DNA of 64,000 nt from Fermentimonas sp. (GCA_015478775.1 JADMKP010000008.1:120076-184075), one strand, 5' to 3'; counted from the stretch's first letter, positions 8,450-17,903 are shown. Notes: a model not told the origin generated them from the sequence alone. Numbers and translations: made by a program.

Positions 8450-9622
8450 ATGTCGAAAGCAATTGTTCTTACAGACCGAGTGAAGTTTTTACATTCTGAG
8501 ATGAAGGAGTGGATGGACTATATGCATGCAAATCCTGAGCTTTCAATGGAAGAGTATAGTACAGCTGGTTTTATTGCAGAAAAACTCACATCGTGGGGAT
8601 ATACTGTAGTAGATAAAGTTGGGAAGCATGGTGTTGTGGCAACGTTAACCGTTGGTGATGGAAAAAAATCTATAGGTTTACGTGCCGATTTTGATGCTTT
8701 GCCTATACAAGAGGAGAATAATTTATCGTATAAAAGCACCAAAAATGGTGTAGCTCATTTATGTGGACATGATGCTCATACAACTATGTTGTTAGGTGCT
8801 GCTAAGTATTTGGCAGAAAATAGAAATTTTAATGGTACTGTCAGACTAATATTTCAACCAGCCGAAGAAACAATGCAAGGTGCAAAAGCCATGATTGAAG
8901 ATGGTTTGTGGGAACGATTTCCGGTTGATACTATTTATGCAATGCATAATATGCCTGGCTTTGAGTTAGGGAAGTTTTATTTTAGAGAAGGTGAAACTAT
9001 GGCAGCTGTTGACAATTGGGAGATTGTATTAACAGGAAAAGGTACTCATGGATCAACACCTGAACAAGGAGTAGATCCAATAGTATGCGGCGCTTCATTA
9101 GTAATGGCATTGCAGACAATAGTTAGTCGAAATGTTTCTCCATGGAACAATTGTGTAGTTAATGTTGGTTCTTTTCAGTCTGGGCAAGCGGGTAATGCTG
9201 TGCCTCAGAGGGCAATATTGCGAGTTAGTATTCGTAATATGGATAAAGATATTCGTAAGCTTGTTCTTAAAAGGATACGAACTATTGTAAAAACTCAATC
9301 TGAATCTTTTAATTGTGAATATGAAATAATTGAAGGAATTGCGGGATCCGTATTAGTTAATACCCTTGAAAATACTCAATGGTCAGCTAAGGTTGCTACT
9401 AATATCTTTGGCGAAGAAAATGTAGTTTATGGTATGCAACAGTTTATGGGTAGTGAAGATTTTGCTTTTATGTTAGAAGATAAACCAGGCAGTTATTGCA
9501 TGATTGGAAATGGAGAATCACAGATGTTGCATCACCCTGGTTATATCTTTAATCAAGATCTTCTGCCAATTGGAGCAGGGTATTGGGTGGGTTTGGTGCA
9601 GGAGTATTTGACTATTTCTTAG
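8450..9622 (+). CDS. M20D-type amidohydrolase (N-acyl amino acid/hippurate hydrolase-like)
   Basis: A 390-aa metal-dependent amidohydrolase of the M20D group, which deacylates N-acyl amino acids or related amides. Diagnostic segments are HLCGHDAHTTMLLGAA (metal Cys/His cluster), QPAEETMQGA (catalytic Glu pair), YAMHNMPG, GKGTHGSTPEQGVDPI (lid His), and MGSEDFAF plus LHHPGY at the end. Length is typical, with no signal peptide, so it is cytosolic. The ATG follows the metallopeptidase stop by 33 nt. The 3' end overlaps the convergent TolC gene by 11 nt. Substrate specificity within M20D cannot be assigned. Confidence 0.87.
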   Translation: MSKAIVLTDRVKFLHSEMKEWMDYMHANPELSMEEYSTAGFIAEKLTSWGYTVVDKVGKHGVVATLTVGDGKKSIGLRADFDALPIQEENNLSYKSTKNGVAHLCGHDAHTTMLLGAAKYLAENRNFNGTVRLIFQPAEETMQGAKAMIEDGLWERFPVDTIYAMHNMPGFELGKFYFREGETMAAVDNWEIVLTGKGTHGSTPEQGVDPIVCGASLVMALQTIVSRNVSPWNNCVVNVGSFQSGQAGNAVPQRAILRVSIRNMDKDIRKLVLKRIRTIVKTQSESFNCEYEIIEGIAGSVLVNTLENTQWSAKVATNIFGEENVVYGMQQFMGSEDFAFMLEDKPGSYCMIGNGESQMLHHPGYIFNQDLLPIGAGYWVGLVQEYLTIS

Positions 9623-10928
9623 TAATGATACTTTTGAATAAATCATATGCCGATAGAAGGAATTGATGTCTGGTTTGCTTTATCTTTTGTTGCTCGTTTA
9701 ATAAATCAGACTGTTGAATATACCCTTTGTCGAATTGCATTTGAATAGCAAGGGAGTTTTGTTGGCTCATTTCCCAATTTTGTTGATTGAGTTGATAGTT
9801 TTCTTCTCTTATACGAAGTAATGTTAGCTCTTTCAGCCTTTCTTTATTGCGGTTATTACGTATGTCACGGAGGTTTTCTGACTCAATCAGTTTTCTTAAA
9901 CGTAAACGTGATACTTCTTTAGCAGTTGTAAGGGATTGTGTAATTGGCACTCTTATTGAAAGTCCGATATAACTATTCCCTCTCCAGTAATTATTATTGA
10001 AAAGAGAAAGTTCGTTATTATAATAATTTGTGCCATAGTAACCATTTAAGGTTAGCGTGGGAGCAAATTTTAGCGATGCTGATTTTATTTGTAATGCAGC
10101 TAGATCAACTACCTGCTGCTGCCTTGCCTCTTCTAAGTTATAATAATCAGACTGTAATCTCTGTTTAATTTTTTGAAGGAGTGTTTGAATATCCTCTTGC
10201 AATATAAGAGTTTCGATATTTTCAGTTGTGACATCCATACCAATAAGGTAAAGCAGTTCTGCTTTGCGATCAGTTACAATCTTTTCAGCTTCAAGATAGT
10301 CGACATACGAGTTATTAAAGGCAGTATGAGCATCGTTTTTCTGTGATAAGCTAATCTGTTCTTTAAGGTAAAGAGTGTTTGCATTACTAAGTAAACTAGC
10401 ATAATAGGCAGTATCACCTTTAAGTAACAGTTGCTGCTCATTTGCAATAACGCACTCTGCATACGCAAGCGCTACTTTTTCTCTTAATTCTTCTTCGGAA
10501 ATTAGAGCATCGAACTCTTGAATTTTTAATTGATGCCGCTGTTCTGCTACACTATTAAGCTTCTCGGGATTAAACAAATCGTAATTGAGATTTACACCTG
10601 CCGAGGAGTTCCATTTGGTATTGAATTTTAAATACATTAATTCACCCTCTTGAGCCGAAGGATCAAATACGTTAGCTGGAACTGGTGTTGCTGGAATTAC
10701 AAGATTTCGTCTAACATCACTAGTAAGATAAATGTTGGGAATATATTGTAATTGGCTCTCTTTAACAGAGATGCTGGCTTCGTTTAATTTTATAATCTCA
10801 ATATTGAGAGTGGGAGAATGCTCAGTAGCATAATTTATTGCATCATCCAGTGTGAGCATCTTATCAACCTCTTGAGCAAATATTGAGGTTGAGTAAAACA
10901 ATATTAATATGAAAACTATTTTTTGCAT
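9612..10928 (-). CDS. TolC-family outer membrane efflux protein
   Basis: A 438-aa outer-membrane channel component of a tripartite exporter. It has a cleavable signal peptide (MQKIVFILILFYSTSIFAQ) followed by TLDDAINYATEHSPTLNI, the classic start of an OEP domain. Two repeated long alpha-helical coiled-coil regions alternate with beta segments such as NSSAGVNLNYDLFNP and GNSYIGLSIRVPIT. It is the last gene of a four-gene minus-strand exporter operon, 32 nt after the permease. Transported substrate is unknown. Confidence 0.9.
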   Translation of the reverse strand: MQKIVFILILFYSTSIFAQEVDKMLTLDDAINYATEHSPTLNIEIIKLNEASISVKESQLQYIPNIYLTSDVRRNLVIPATPVPANVFDPSAQEGELMYLKFNTKWNSSAGVNLNYDLFNPEKLNSVAEQRHQLKIQEFDALISEEELREKVALAYAECVIANEQQLLLKGDTAYYASLLSNANTLYLKEQISLSQKNDAHTAFNNSYVDYLEAEKIVTDRKAELLYLIGMDVTTENIETLILQEDIQTLLQKIKQRLQSDYYNLEEARQQQVVDLAALQIKSASLKFAPTLTLNGYYGTNYYNNELSLFNNNYWRGNSYIGLSIRVPITQSLTTAKEVSRLRLRKLIESENLRDIRNNRNKERLKELTLLRIREENYQLNQQNWEMSQQNSLAIQMQFDKGYIQQSDLLNEQQKIKQTRHQFLLSAYDLFKSIITKK

Positions 10929-10960
10929 TGAAATCTATTTTCTCTTTTATATTCTATGTT

Positions 10961-12097
10961 TTATCTGAAAACTGATGACGGCTCAACAGATTTGAGTTTA
11001 CGTATCGAAAAATAAGAACTTCCTACAGAAATAATAATAGTTGTAAAAAACAAAAAGCCTAAAAGTGCGGGGGAGAGACTGATTATTAGTCCGCCCTTTG
11101 CCATTCCTATCTTAGATACAACCAGCAAAATAAGAGATACAAAATAACCAAAAACTGCATAAATAATTGATTGTGTTAATACCAACCTAGTAATATAACT
11201 GTTGGATGCACCAATTGCTTTCATCGTTCCGTAATCCTTTATACGATCGTATGTTGCAGAATACATAGTGAGGCCAATGATAAAAAACCCACTTATTATT
11301 CCAAATAGAACCAGAGTTGCAAAACTCATTCCCATGTTGTTTGCAGTCATAACATTTACAATAGTATTCGTTCTGATTTGATCTGCAGGCCATGCTTTCA
11401 GATCGGGCGCATTATTGTTTATCTGTGAAACAACAGCTTCAATTTTGCTGTGATCGGGAACAGTTACAATAATTCCACTTACTTGTGATGATAGCATTCC
11501 AGAATAGTAACGAGCTTTATCTGCAGTTGTATATATTAGAGGAGAGGTAAACCCTTTTGCATCCTTGGTTATTACACCCACTATTGCAGTTTTGCCATTA
11601 ATTTCAAAACGAGTACCCAACTCTATATCATAACCTAATGTTTTATTATCGTAAAAATCTGTAGAAACAATTTCAGGAGCAGCAAGACTTTGAATTGTTC
11701 CCGAATAAACCAACTCGCTATAAGGACCAGCTGCCAGTGCGGGATAGTCGCTTCCGATAATCATAATAGGAGCATCCTTACCATTTGGAAACTTAACAGA
11801 TGCATTTGTTATGACAAAGCCATGTGTGTCTGTTACATCATCAAAGCTTCTTAACTGATTTACCCATCGCACATCAAATGGTGATAATTGGTTAATATTT
11901 TCCGTTTGCTTCTTCACTACAAATACTTGAGAGTAAAAAGGATTAGTATTTCCAACTATGCCTCCAATAATATTTGCAAGATAAAAGAACATTCCCAGTT
12001 CAATCCCTATCAAATAAATGCTGATAATGATTGCAGTGAGAATTCCCATACTTTTCGATTTTTCGTATTTTACAAATTTAAAAGCGGTTGAGAGCAT
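10961..12097 (-). CDS. ABC exporter permease, FtsX/MacB (DevC-like) type
   Basis: A 378-aa inner-membrane permease with four predicted transmembrane helices: one near the N-terminus (residues about 18-45), a large periplasmic MacB_PCD-like domain, then three C-terminal helices of the FtsX domain with the characteristic YDRIKDYGTMKAIGASNSYI cytosolic loop. Overall size and architecture resemble DevC of DevBCA exporters. It starts 6 nt after the membrane-fusion gene and is followed by TolC, so the four genes encode a complete ATP-driven tripartite efflux system. ATG start. Confidence 0.88.
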   Translation of the reverse strand: MLSTAFKFVKYEKSKSMGILTAIIISIYLIGIELGMFFYLANIIGGIVGNTNPFYSQVFVVKKQTENINQLSPFDVRWVNQLRSFDDVTDTHGFVITNASVKFPNGKDAPIMIIGSDYPALAAGPYSELVYSGTIQSLAAPEIVSTDFYDNKTLGYDIELGTRFEINGKTAIVGVITKDAKGFTSPLIYTTADKARYYSGMLSSQVSGIIVTVPDHSKIEAVVSQINNNAPDLKAWPADQIRTNTIVNVMTANNMGMSFATLVLFGIISGFFIIGLTMYSATYDRIKDYGTMKAIGASNSYITRLVLTQSIIYAVFGYFVSLILLVVSKIGMAKGGLIISLSPALLGFLFFTTIIISVGSSYFSIRKLKSVEPSSVFR

Positions 12098-12103
12098 AAT
12101 CTT

Positions 12104-13033
12104 TTAGTTTAATTGTACACTACACTCCACTTTCGACTCTATAAATAGAGTTTTATTTGTCCGGTTTAGTGAAACTTCAATTTCACGAATACGTCTATCT
12201 TCTAAATCTGTACCTCCATCTGAAAAGAGTGATTTCTTCTTTAAGTCGGGTGATATACGTATAATTTCACCAATTGCAGCAATATCTGCACTGCTAGGCA
12301 ATTTAATTATACAAGTTTGGCCTAATTTTAAATAGTCAGCAAAAAGTTCATCAATTTCAACTAAAACGACAAGGGGTTTATTTGGCGATATACGCGCATA
12401 TTGTTGATGCAAATTAAGTGCCTCTCCAACTTTAGGTGCCAGGTCTAATAACATACCATCTATAGGTGCATAGAACTTAGTCTTTTCGAAATCATTTGCT
12501 CTTGTTGCTTGTTGAATCTTAAGTTCGGAAAGCTGAGATTGTTGTAATCTTAAATCGTTCTCAGCTTTTTTTAATTGCTCACCACTCTGATTAAACTCGT
12601 TTTGTAATAATCTCACACTCTCGCCTGTAGTAGCTCCAACTTCAAGTAATTCTTTGGCATCATTTAGCAAACGTAGTTTTTCTGAATGTGCAATACGTTC
12701 TTGTGCAAGAGCTATTTGTGCAGATTCAACTGAAAGCTCTTGTGATTTAATTCTTGTATTTGCTACATTAACCGATAATTCTTCATCAATGCTGTTTAAG
12801 GTAAGAATCAAATCTCCTTTATTCACACTGTCGCCAGCATTCACAAAAATTTCATTTACAATTCCGGATGCAGGTGCAGCTAAATTAACAACTCCGCCGT
12901 AAGGAGCTACTTTGCCAATTCCAACTATCTGCGATGGCGTAAGTTCTGTTGTTACAGGTTCAGACTTTTCCTGTTTATTTCCACATGCAATTAAAAGCAT
13001 TAATATCAAAAAGAGGGCTATTTGTCTTTTCAT
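12104..13033 (-). CDS. Membrane-fusion (HlyD/RND-adaptor type) lipoprotein of the exporter
   Basis: A 309-aa periplasmic adaptor. The N-terminus ends in LLIAC, a canonical lipobox with Cys17. A biotinyl-lipoyl-like segment (GIVNEIFVNAGDSVNKGDLILTL) is followed by an alpha-helical hairpin rich in Gln/Glu/Leu and the second lipoyl half (FYAPIDGMLLDLAPKVGEAL), then a beta-barrel region. It links the FtsX-type permease to TolC. It lies between the ATPase gene (129 nt upstream) and the permease (6 nt downstream), giving DevB-like order. Confidence 0.88.
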   Translation of the reverse strand: MKRQIALFLILMLLIACGNKQEKSEPVTTELTPSQIVGIGKVAPYGGVVNLAAPASGIVNEIFVNAGDSVNKGDLILTLNSIDEELSVNVANTRIKSQELSVESAQIALAQERIAHSEKLRLLNDAKELLEVGATTGESVRLLQNEFNQSGEQLKKAENDLRLQQSQLSELKIQQATRANDFEKTKFYAPIDGMLLDLAPKVGEALNLHQQYARISPNKPLVVLVEIDELFADYLKLGQTCIIKLPSSADIAAIGEIIRISPDLKKKSLFSDGGTDLEDRRIREIEVSLNRTNKTLFIESKVECSVQLN

Positions 13034-13162
13034 TAATATTTGAGTTTCATTGAAACAATTTTATTGTTTCAATTATATGTTTTATTCATTTCAAACGATA
13101 GGTTCTATATATTAAATCATCTTATATAAAGGGAAGTACTAAAAATCACCCTATTAAAGTAA

Positions 13163-13855
13163 TTAAAAATCATGTTCAATTGCAGTTTCGCTAGTTCTTC
13201 CTTCCGACACATAGATGGTGCGGTTGGCATATTTTTTTAATCTAACATCATGTGTTACTACGATAACTGCCTTATTCTCTTGAGATAATTGGCTCAGCAT
13301 TTCCATTACCATTTTTGCGCTTTTGTGGTCTAGAGAGGCAGTGGGTTCGTCACAAAGAATAAGTTGCGGATTGGTTACAAGAGATCTAGAAATAGCAATC
13401 CTTTGTTGCTGACCTCCACTAAGATTTCGCGGAAGGTTATTTATCCGGTCTTCCATGCCAAATCTGCTAATCAGTTCCATTGCTCTTTTTTTTGCTTCTT
13501 TACGTTTCACTCCCTGAAGTAATAAAGGTTCCATCACATTTTCTAGTGCATTTAGAGGAGCTAGAAGGTTAAACCCTTGGAAAACAAAACCTATATGTTG
13601 TAGTCGTAAATTAGCTAATTCTTTTTCAGAAAGATTATTAATGCAAGTTTCACCAACCCACACTTTACCCATAGTTGGATAGATTACAGACCCCAAGAGT
13701 GATAATAAAGTTGTTTTACCTGAACCTGAAGGACCAACCAAAAGTGTAATCTCACCTGTCCTAAACTCAATAGTAGTTGGCTGTAACGCTACAATAGTTG
13801 ATTCGCCTGTAATATATTCTTTTCCAGCTTCTGACAGTCGTGCTGCAATTTCCAT
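13163..13855 (-). CDS. ABC exporter ATP-binding protein (DevA/MacB/LolD-like)
   Basis: A 230-aa nucleotide-binding subunit. Walker A GPSGSGKTT is at residues 41-49; Q-loop FVFQGFNLL, signature NLSGGQQQR, Walker B ILCDEPTASLDH and the switch His in VVVTHD are all intact. The EFRTGEITLLVG context is typical of the LolD/MacB/DevA branch. An upstream TTG at 13876 would add seven residues; the ATG at 13855 is preferred. It heads the exporter operon and energises the FtsX-type permease encoded two genes downstream. Confidence 0.9.
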   Translation of the reverse strand: MEIAARLSEAGKEYITGESTIVALQPTTIEFRTGEITLLVGPSGSGKTTLLSLLGSVIYPTMGKVWVGETCINNLSEKELANLRLQHIGFVFQGFNLLAPLNALENVMEPLLLQGVKRKEAKKRAMELISRFGMEDRINNLPRNLSGGQQQRIAISRSLVTNPQLILCDEPTASLDHKSAKMVMEMLSQLSQENKAVIVVTHDVRLKKYANRTIYVSEGRTSETAIEHDF

Positions 13856-13997
13856 AATATTAATTTGAAACAACAAATGAAATCATTTTATAACTCTTCT
13901 GCAAATAAAACATAGGATAAACAGTCATGATTTTTTGTCTATCTATTTGATGCTTACTTATCTTTGATTATATTTGTTTAGAAGCTGTTCTCAAAAT

Positions 13998-14723
13998 TTA
14001 CTCCATTTTTCTTAATCTAACTTCTATTCCATAATCTTCTAATCTGCTCTTTATTGGTTTTACATCAGTATCACCAAAGTGGTAAGGATATAAAATCTTG
14101 GGAGAAAACATATTAGCTGCATTGATGGCTTGGTCAACAGTCATTGTATATGGTTGATTTACCGGTAGAAATGCAATATCGATATCTTTTAATTCTTTCA
14201 ACTCAGGGATATCTTCAGTATCACCTGCAATATATATTCTAACATCTTCTATGTTAACAATATAACCATTATCGCGATGACGTGGATGAAATTTCTCTCT
14301 ACCTTCTGTAGTATTATATGCTGGAACCGCCTCAATTTTAATATTCTCTGTCAGATGTAAACTATCTCCGTTTTTCATAACATCTCCTTTAGAAATTATA
14401 TCCCTGCTCGATTGATTGATAATTATCCTTGTATTGTTTTTAGTGAGCTGGTTAATTGCCACAGAATCTAAGTGATCGCCGTGTTCGTGCGTTATAAGAA
14501 TAAAATCAGCTTTTGGAAATGTTGAGTAATCGGCAAACATGGTTACAGGGTCCACTTGAATTTGTAAACCTTCATATGTAATCATAAGTGAACCATGCTT
14601 AATAAATGAAATAATAACATCTTTATTGCTTTTGGTTTTAAAAGTGTCCTTTTCTAAGTCATTAGCCATGAGTATGTGCGAGAAAACAATGCATATAGTT
14701 ATGAACAAATATTTAAGTTTCAT
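13998..14723 (-). CDS. Exported MBL-fold (UlaG-like) metal-dependent hydrolase
   Basis: A 241-aa metallo-beta-lactamase-fold protein. It has a signal peptide (MKLKYLFITICIVFSHILMA), then the MBL zinc motif ITHEHGDHLD, a distal Asp in YIAGDTEDIPE and a final His in LYPYHFGDTD. The QVDPVTMFADYSTFPKADF segment resembles the UlaG/L-ascorbate-6-P lactonase group, but the export signal argues against that cytosolic role. Neighbouring genes give no functional hint. ATG start. Confidence 0.82.
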   Translation of the reverse strand: MKLKYLFITICIVFSHILMANDLEKDTFKTKSNKDVIISFIKHGSLMITYEGLQIQVDPVTMFADYSTFPKADFILITHEHGDHLDSVAINQLTKNNTRIIINQSSRDIISKGDVMKNGDSLHLTENIKIEAVPAYNTTEGREKFHPRHRDNGYIVNIEDVRIYIAGDTEDIPELKELKDIDIAFLPVNQPYTMTVDQAINAANMFSPKILYPYHFGDTDVKPIKSRLEDYGIEVRLRKME

Positions 14724-14799
14724 ATTAAATGAGATTAAGTGTGATTTAATTGATAGCTTATCTTCTGAAAAACAAGCTGAAGAGTAAACTTGTTCAATA

Positions 14800-15522
14800 T
14801 CATTGACACTTTAAACCTCTTAAGATCTCCCTTTTACCGGGAGGTCCGGGTAGTCGTTCCATACGAAACCCTTCATTCTGCAGTATTCTTCTAACTACAC
14901 CTTTAGCACAATATGTAGTAAATACCGCACCCGTGTCGCAAAGTGAGAATATTTTATTAAAAACATCAATAGTCCACATTTCAGGTTGCTTCTCTGGCGC
15001 AAAAGCATCAAAATAAACAATATTAAACAATTTGCTAGAATTAAATTGCACTGGATTACTAAAATCGATTTGCTGTTTAAGCAATGTGAATTTAGGTGTA
15101 ATATCTATATGCTTTTCCCATTCAGAATTGTGTAGTCGAAGAAAAAGATCTGTTATATTTTCCTTTTGTTGTAGATGATTCTTGCTTAATAGAGTAGGGT
15201 AATTTAGTTGTTTTGCATTCTCAATAGTTACAGGATATAATTCCAAGCTATTATAAAATACATTAATTGATCTCATTTCACTTTCAATTAAAGTTAACAA
15301 AGCATTTAATCCCGTACCGAAACCAATTTCCAAAATATTTATAGTCTGCACCGGTTGTAGATTATTTTTATATGAATTATTCAAATAGTATTCAAGCCCT
15401 GCATTAATGAAAATATGGTGAGACTCCTGAATAGCACCATTTACTGAATGATAATGTTCATTAAGCTCAGGCACAAAAAGTGTATGTGAACCATCATCTG
15501 TGGTTTTTATCTGATGTAGCAT
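14800..15522 (-). CDS. mnmD: tRNA 5-(aminomethyl)-2-thiouridine methyltransferase, MnmD type
   Basis: A 240-aa SAM-dependent methyltransferase of the MnmC N-terminal (DUF752) family, which methylates the nm5 group at wobble U34 of certain tRNAs. SAM-binding ILEIGFGTGLNALLTL, the acidic YNSLELYPVT segment, and the VYFDAFAPEKQPEMWT motif are clear hallmarks. The C-terminal FAD-oxidase half of fused MnmC is absent, as in stand-alone MnmD. ATG start at 15522. It is transcribed divergently from the metal ABC importer. Confidence 0.88.
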   Translation of the reverse strand: MLHQIKTTDDGSHTLFVPELNEHYHSVNGAIQESHHIFINAGLEYYLNNSYKNNLQPVQTINILEIGFGTGLNALLTLIESEMRSINVFYNSLELYPVTIENAKQLNYPTLLSKNHLQQKENITDLFLRLHNSEWEKHIDITPKFTLLKQQIDFSNPVQFNSSKLFNIVYFDAFAPEKQPEMWTIDVFNKIFSLCDTGAVFTTYCAKGVVRRILQNEGFRMERLPGPPGKREILRGLKCQ

Positions 15523-15627
15523 CCGTTTAATAATAAATATAATCTTTTACAATCGCAATGATTTAGTGGTGTACAAACAAAATTAGGAAATCTTTGTTTA
15601 GTATTTCCATCATCGGTCTAAAATTAT

Positions 15628-15635
15628 TACTTTTG
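15628..15635 (+). promoter_or_regulatory. Bacteroidetes-type -7 element (TACTTTTG) before the metal importer
   Basis: TACTTTTG matches TAnnTTTG and is 43 nt before the ATG of the substrate-binding protein. No -33 TTG sits at the preferred 20 nt distance. I saw no clear Zur or Fur palindrome in the divergent spacer. Confidence 0.35.
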
Positions 15636-15678
15636 TCACTTAAATGACTCATCTCCATTAATTATCTAAAGATTAAAA

Positions 15679-16587
15679 ATGCAACAAAAATATATATCTC
15701 TTCTTATATTAATAATAATCGCTTTTGTATTTCTTGACTGCAGTGAGGGCAATAAATCAGAGAAAACGGAAGATAAAACTATCCTAACAGTTACAATTGA
15801 CCCACAGCGTTATTTCTTAGAGCAGATAGCAGGCGATAATTTCACAATTAACACATTAGTTCCACCAGGAACAAGCCCCGAAACCTATGAACCTGCACCT
15901 TCAGTGATGGTTGATATGAATAAAAGTAAACTATATTTTATGATAGGAGACTTGGGCTTTGAGAAGGTATGGAGTAAACGGTTGGCAGAAAATAACCCTA
16001 ATATAAAAATTATTGATTGTTCTCGAGATCTTAGTCTTATAGAAGGAGTTGAGCATAATCATACTGATGATCATGGTCATTCTCATTCTCATGGAGGTTT
16101 AGATCCTCATATATGGTCGTCCCCAGCCGCTGTTAAGGAGATGACTCAAATAATGCTTAATTCAATCATAGAATTTGATCCAGAGAATGTAGAGACATAT
16201 CTTTTAAATTATAGTAATTTTATCAAGAGGGTAGATAGTACAGATAGTATTATAAAAGAGCTCCTTGCTGATATACCCACCAGATCATTTATTGTTTTTC
16301 ACCCTTCCCTTGGATATTTTGCACAACAGTATAATCTAAATCAACATAGTATAGAGTTTGAGGGAAAGAATCCTTCACCTTCTCAAATTAGAATGCTAAT
16401 TGACGATGCAGGCAAAGAGAATATCAAAACAGTATTTATACAACGAGGTTTTGATGAAAAAAATGCCGAGGTGGTGGCTAAGGAGATTGGTGCAGATATT
16501 TTTGAAATAGATCCATTGAGTTACGAGTGGGATACTGAGTTGATAAAAATAGCAGAGATTTTGGCAAGAGATAAAGCTAAAGATTGA
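15679..16587 (+). CDS. Zinc/manganese ABC importer substrate-binding protein (ZnuA/TroA-like)
   Basis: A 302-aa cluster A-I metal-binding protein with an N-terminal hydrophobic signal and a possible lipidated Cys21 (non-ideal lipobox FLDC). Two lobes are joined by the long TroA helix, and the usual His-rich loop is present (DDHGHSHSHGG). DPHIWSSP provides a metal-ligand His and FIVFHPSLGYFAQ another. In the first-ligand motif GTSPETYEP, Glu68 occupies the place usually held by His. The ATPase gene follows 21 nt downstream. Zinc is favoured by the His-rich loop, but manganese or iron cannot be excluded. Confidence 0.87.
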   Translation: MQQKYISLLILIIIAFVFLDCSEGNKSEKTEDKTILTVTIDPQRYFLEQIAGDNFTINTLVPPGTSPETYEPAPSVMVDMNKSKLYFMIGDLGFEKVWSKRLAENNPNIKIIDCSRDLSLIEGVEHNHTDDHGHSHSHGGLDPHIWSSPAAVKEMTQIMLNSIIEFDPENVETYLLNYSNFIKRVDSTDSIIKELLADIPTRSFIVFHPSLGYFAQQYNLNQHSIEFEGKNPSPSQIRMLIDDAGKENIKTVFIQRGFDEKNAEVVAKEIGADIFEIDPLSYEWDTELIKIAEILARDKAKD

Positions 16588-16608
16588 TTATATTGTAGAA
16601 TATTTAGT

Positions 16609-17400
16609 ATGAAGAAATTAATAGAAATAAATAGTCTTACAGTAGGATATGAAAATAAGCCGAATGTACTTAATGATGTCTCACTGACAATATATGAAGA
16701 TGATTTTTTAGGTGTAATTGGTCCCAATGGTGGAGGTAAAACCACCTTGCTCAAAACTATACTAGGACTCATAAAACCCCAATCGGGTTCTATAAATTAT
16801 TATGATAAAGGAATGAAAGTCCCTTCTCTTAACATTGGGTACCTTCCTCAAATTAATCAGGTAGATAAAAAGTTCCCAATATCGGTTTCCGAAGTAATAC
16901 TTTCAGGTATAACACCCGAAAAGAAATTTTTTAGACGATACAGCACAGAAGAGAGAAATAGAGTTGTACATGTGTCAAATCAGCTAGGAATTTCTTCCAT
17001 TCTTAATCGTGCAATAGGAGAACTATCCGGTGGTCAGTTGCAAAGAGTACTTTTAGGACGAGCAATTATCGATAATCCCAAACTTATAATACTTGATGAA
17101 CCCAGCACCTATGTGGATAAACTTTTTGAAACTGATTTCTATAAATTATTAGGTGAAATAAACAAGTCTATTGCAATTATGCTTGTTTCTCATGATGTTG
17201 GTACCATTATATCACTTGTTAAAAATATTGCATGCGTAAATTTAGGGTTACATTATCACTCAGGAAGCGATATTTCTAAAGAGTGGCTTTCAACTGCATA
17301 TCAGTCGTGTCCAATTGAGCTGATAGGTCATGGCTCTTTCCCACACAGGGTTCTACTAGAGCATGATCATATAGAAAGTGATACAAATTCAATTCAATAG
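16609..17400 (+). CDS. Metal ABC importer ATP-binding protein (ZnuC-like)
   Basis: A 263-aa ATPase with Walker A GPNGGGKTT (residues 38-46), Q-loop IGYLPQINQVDKKFP typical of metal importers, signature ELSGGQLQR, Walker B LIILDEPSTYVD and switch HDVG. The C-terminal tail is His-containing (HGSFPHRVLLEHDH). Cotranscribed with the binding protein. The partner permease (ZnuB-like, usually adjacent) is not encoded here: the next gene is a small DUF456 protein 14 nt downstream. Confidence 0.88.
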   Translation: MKKLIEINSLTVGYENKPNVLNDVSLTIYEDDFLGVIGPNGGGKTTLLKTILGLIKPQSGSINYYDKGMKVPSLNIGYLPQINQVDKKFPISVSEVILSGITPEKKFFRRYSTEERNRVVHVSNQLGISSILNRAIGELSGGQLQRVLLGRAIIDNPKLIILDEPSTYVDKLFETDFYKLLGEINKSIAIMLVSHDVGTIISLVKNIACVNLGLHYHSGSDISKEWLSTAYQSCPIELIGHGSFPHRVLLEHDHIESDTNSIQ

Positions 17401-17414
17401 GTATCATAAACAAA

Positions 17415-17903
17415 ATGATAGATATAATTTTGATAATTATTGCAGCACTCCTCTTATTAGTTGGAGCAGTGGGCACTATTGCACCAATTATTCCCGGTCT
17501 ACCACTTAGTTGGGGAGGATTATTAATCTTAAAATTCATACCTTCCACACAGGATAATATAAGCTGGACTACTATTATTATTTTGGCCGTTGTAACACTG
17601 GTTATAACAATTCTTGATAATGTATTACCAGTATGGGGAACAAAAAAGATGGGTGGTAATAAACAGGTGGTATGGGGGGCAACTATAGGACTTCTTGTTG
17701 GTTTCTTTCTAGGTCCCTGGGGAATAATATTTGGTCCTTTTATAGGTGCTTTTATTGGCGCAATAACTACTGGAAATAGATTAAAAAAAGCCACCAAACA
17801 AGCCTCCGGTGCATTTGGAGGCTATTTGGCGGGACTTCTATTAAAACTAATTGTAATAGGATTTATAATCTTTTTCTTCGTTCGAACATTAATTGTTAAT
17901 TAA
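17415..17903 (+). CDS. DUF456 family membrane protein
   Basis: A 162-aa very hydrophobic protein with about four to five transmembrane segments and glycine-zipper-like stretches ([21 protein letters not shown]), characteristic of DUF456. Function unknown for the family. It directly follows the metal importer ATPase, but at this size it lacks the eight or so helices of a ZnuB permease. The last 15 nt overlap the convergent asd gene. Confidence 0.8.
   Translation: MIDIILIIIAALLLLVGAVGTIAPIIPGLPLSWGGLLILKFIPSTQDNISWTTIIILAVVTLVITILDNVLPVWGTKKMGGNKQVVWGATIGLLVGFFLGPWGIIFGPFIGAFIGAITTGNRLKKATKQASGAFGGYLAGLLLKLIVIGFIIFFFVRTLIVN

Noticed and set aside
16521..16772. Minus-strand frame spanning the znuA/znuC junction
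   Set aside because: No recognisable domain and overlaps two intact importer genes.
17415..17903. DUF456 gene as the missing metal permease
   Set aside because: At 162 aa with four to five helices it is far smaller than ABC-3 permeases and lacks their coupling-helix pattern, so it was not called a permease.
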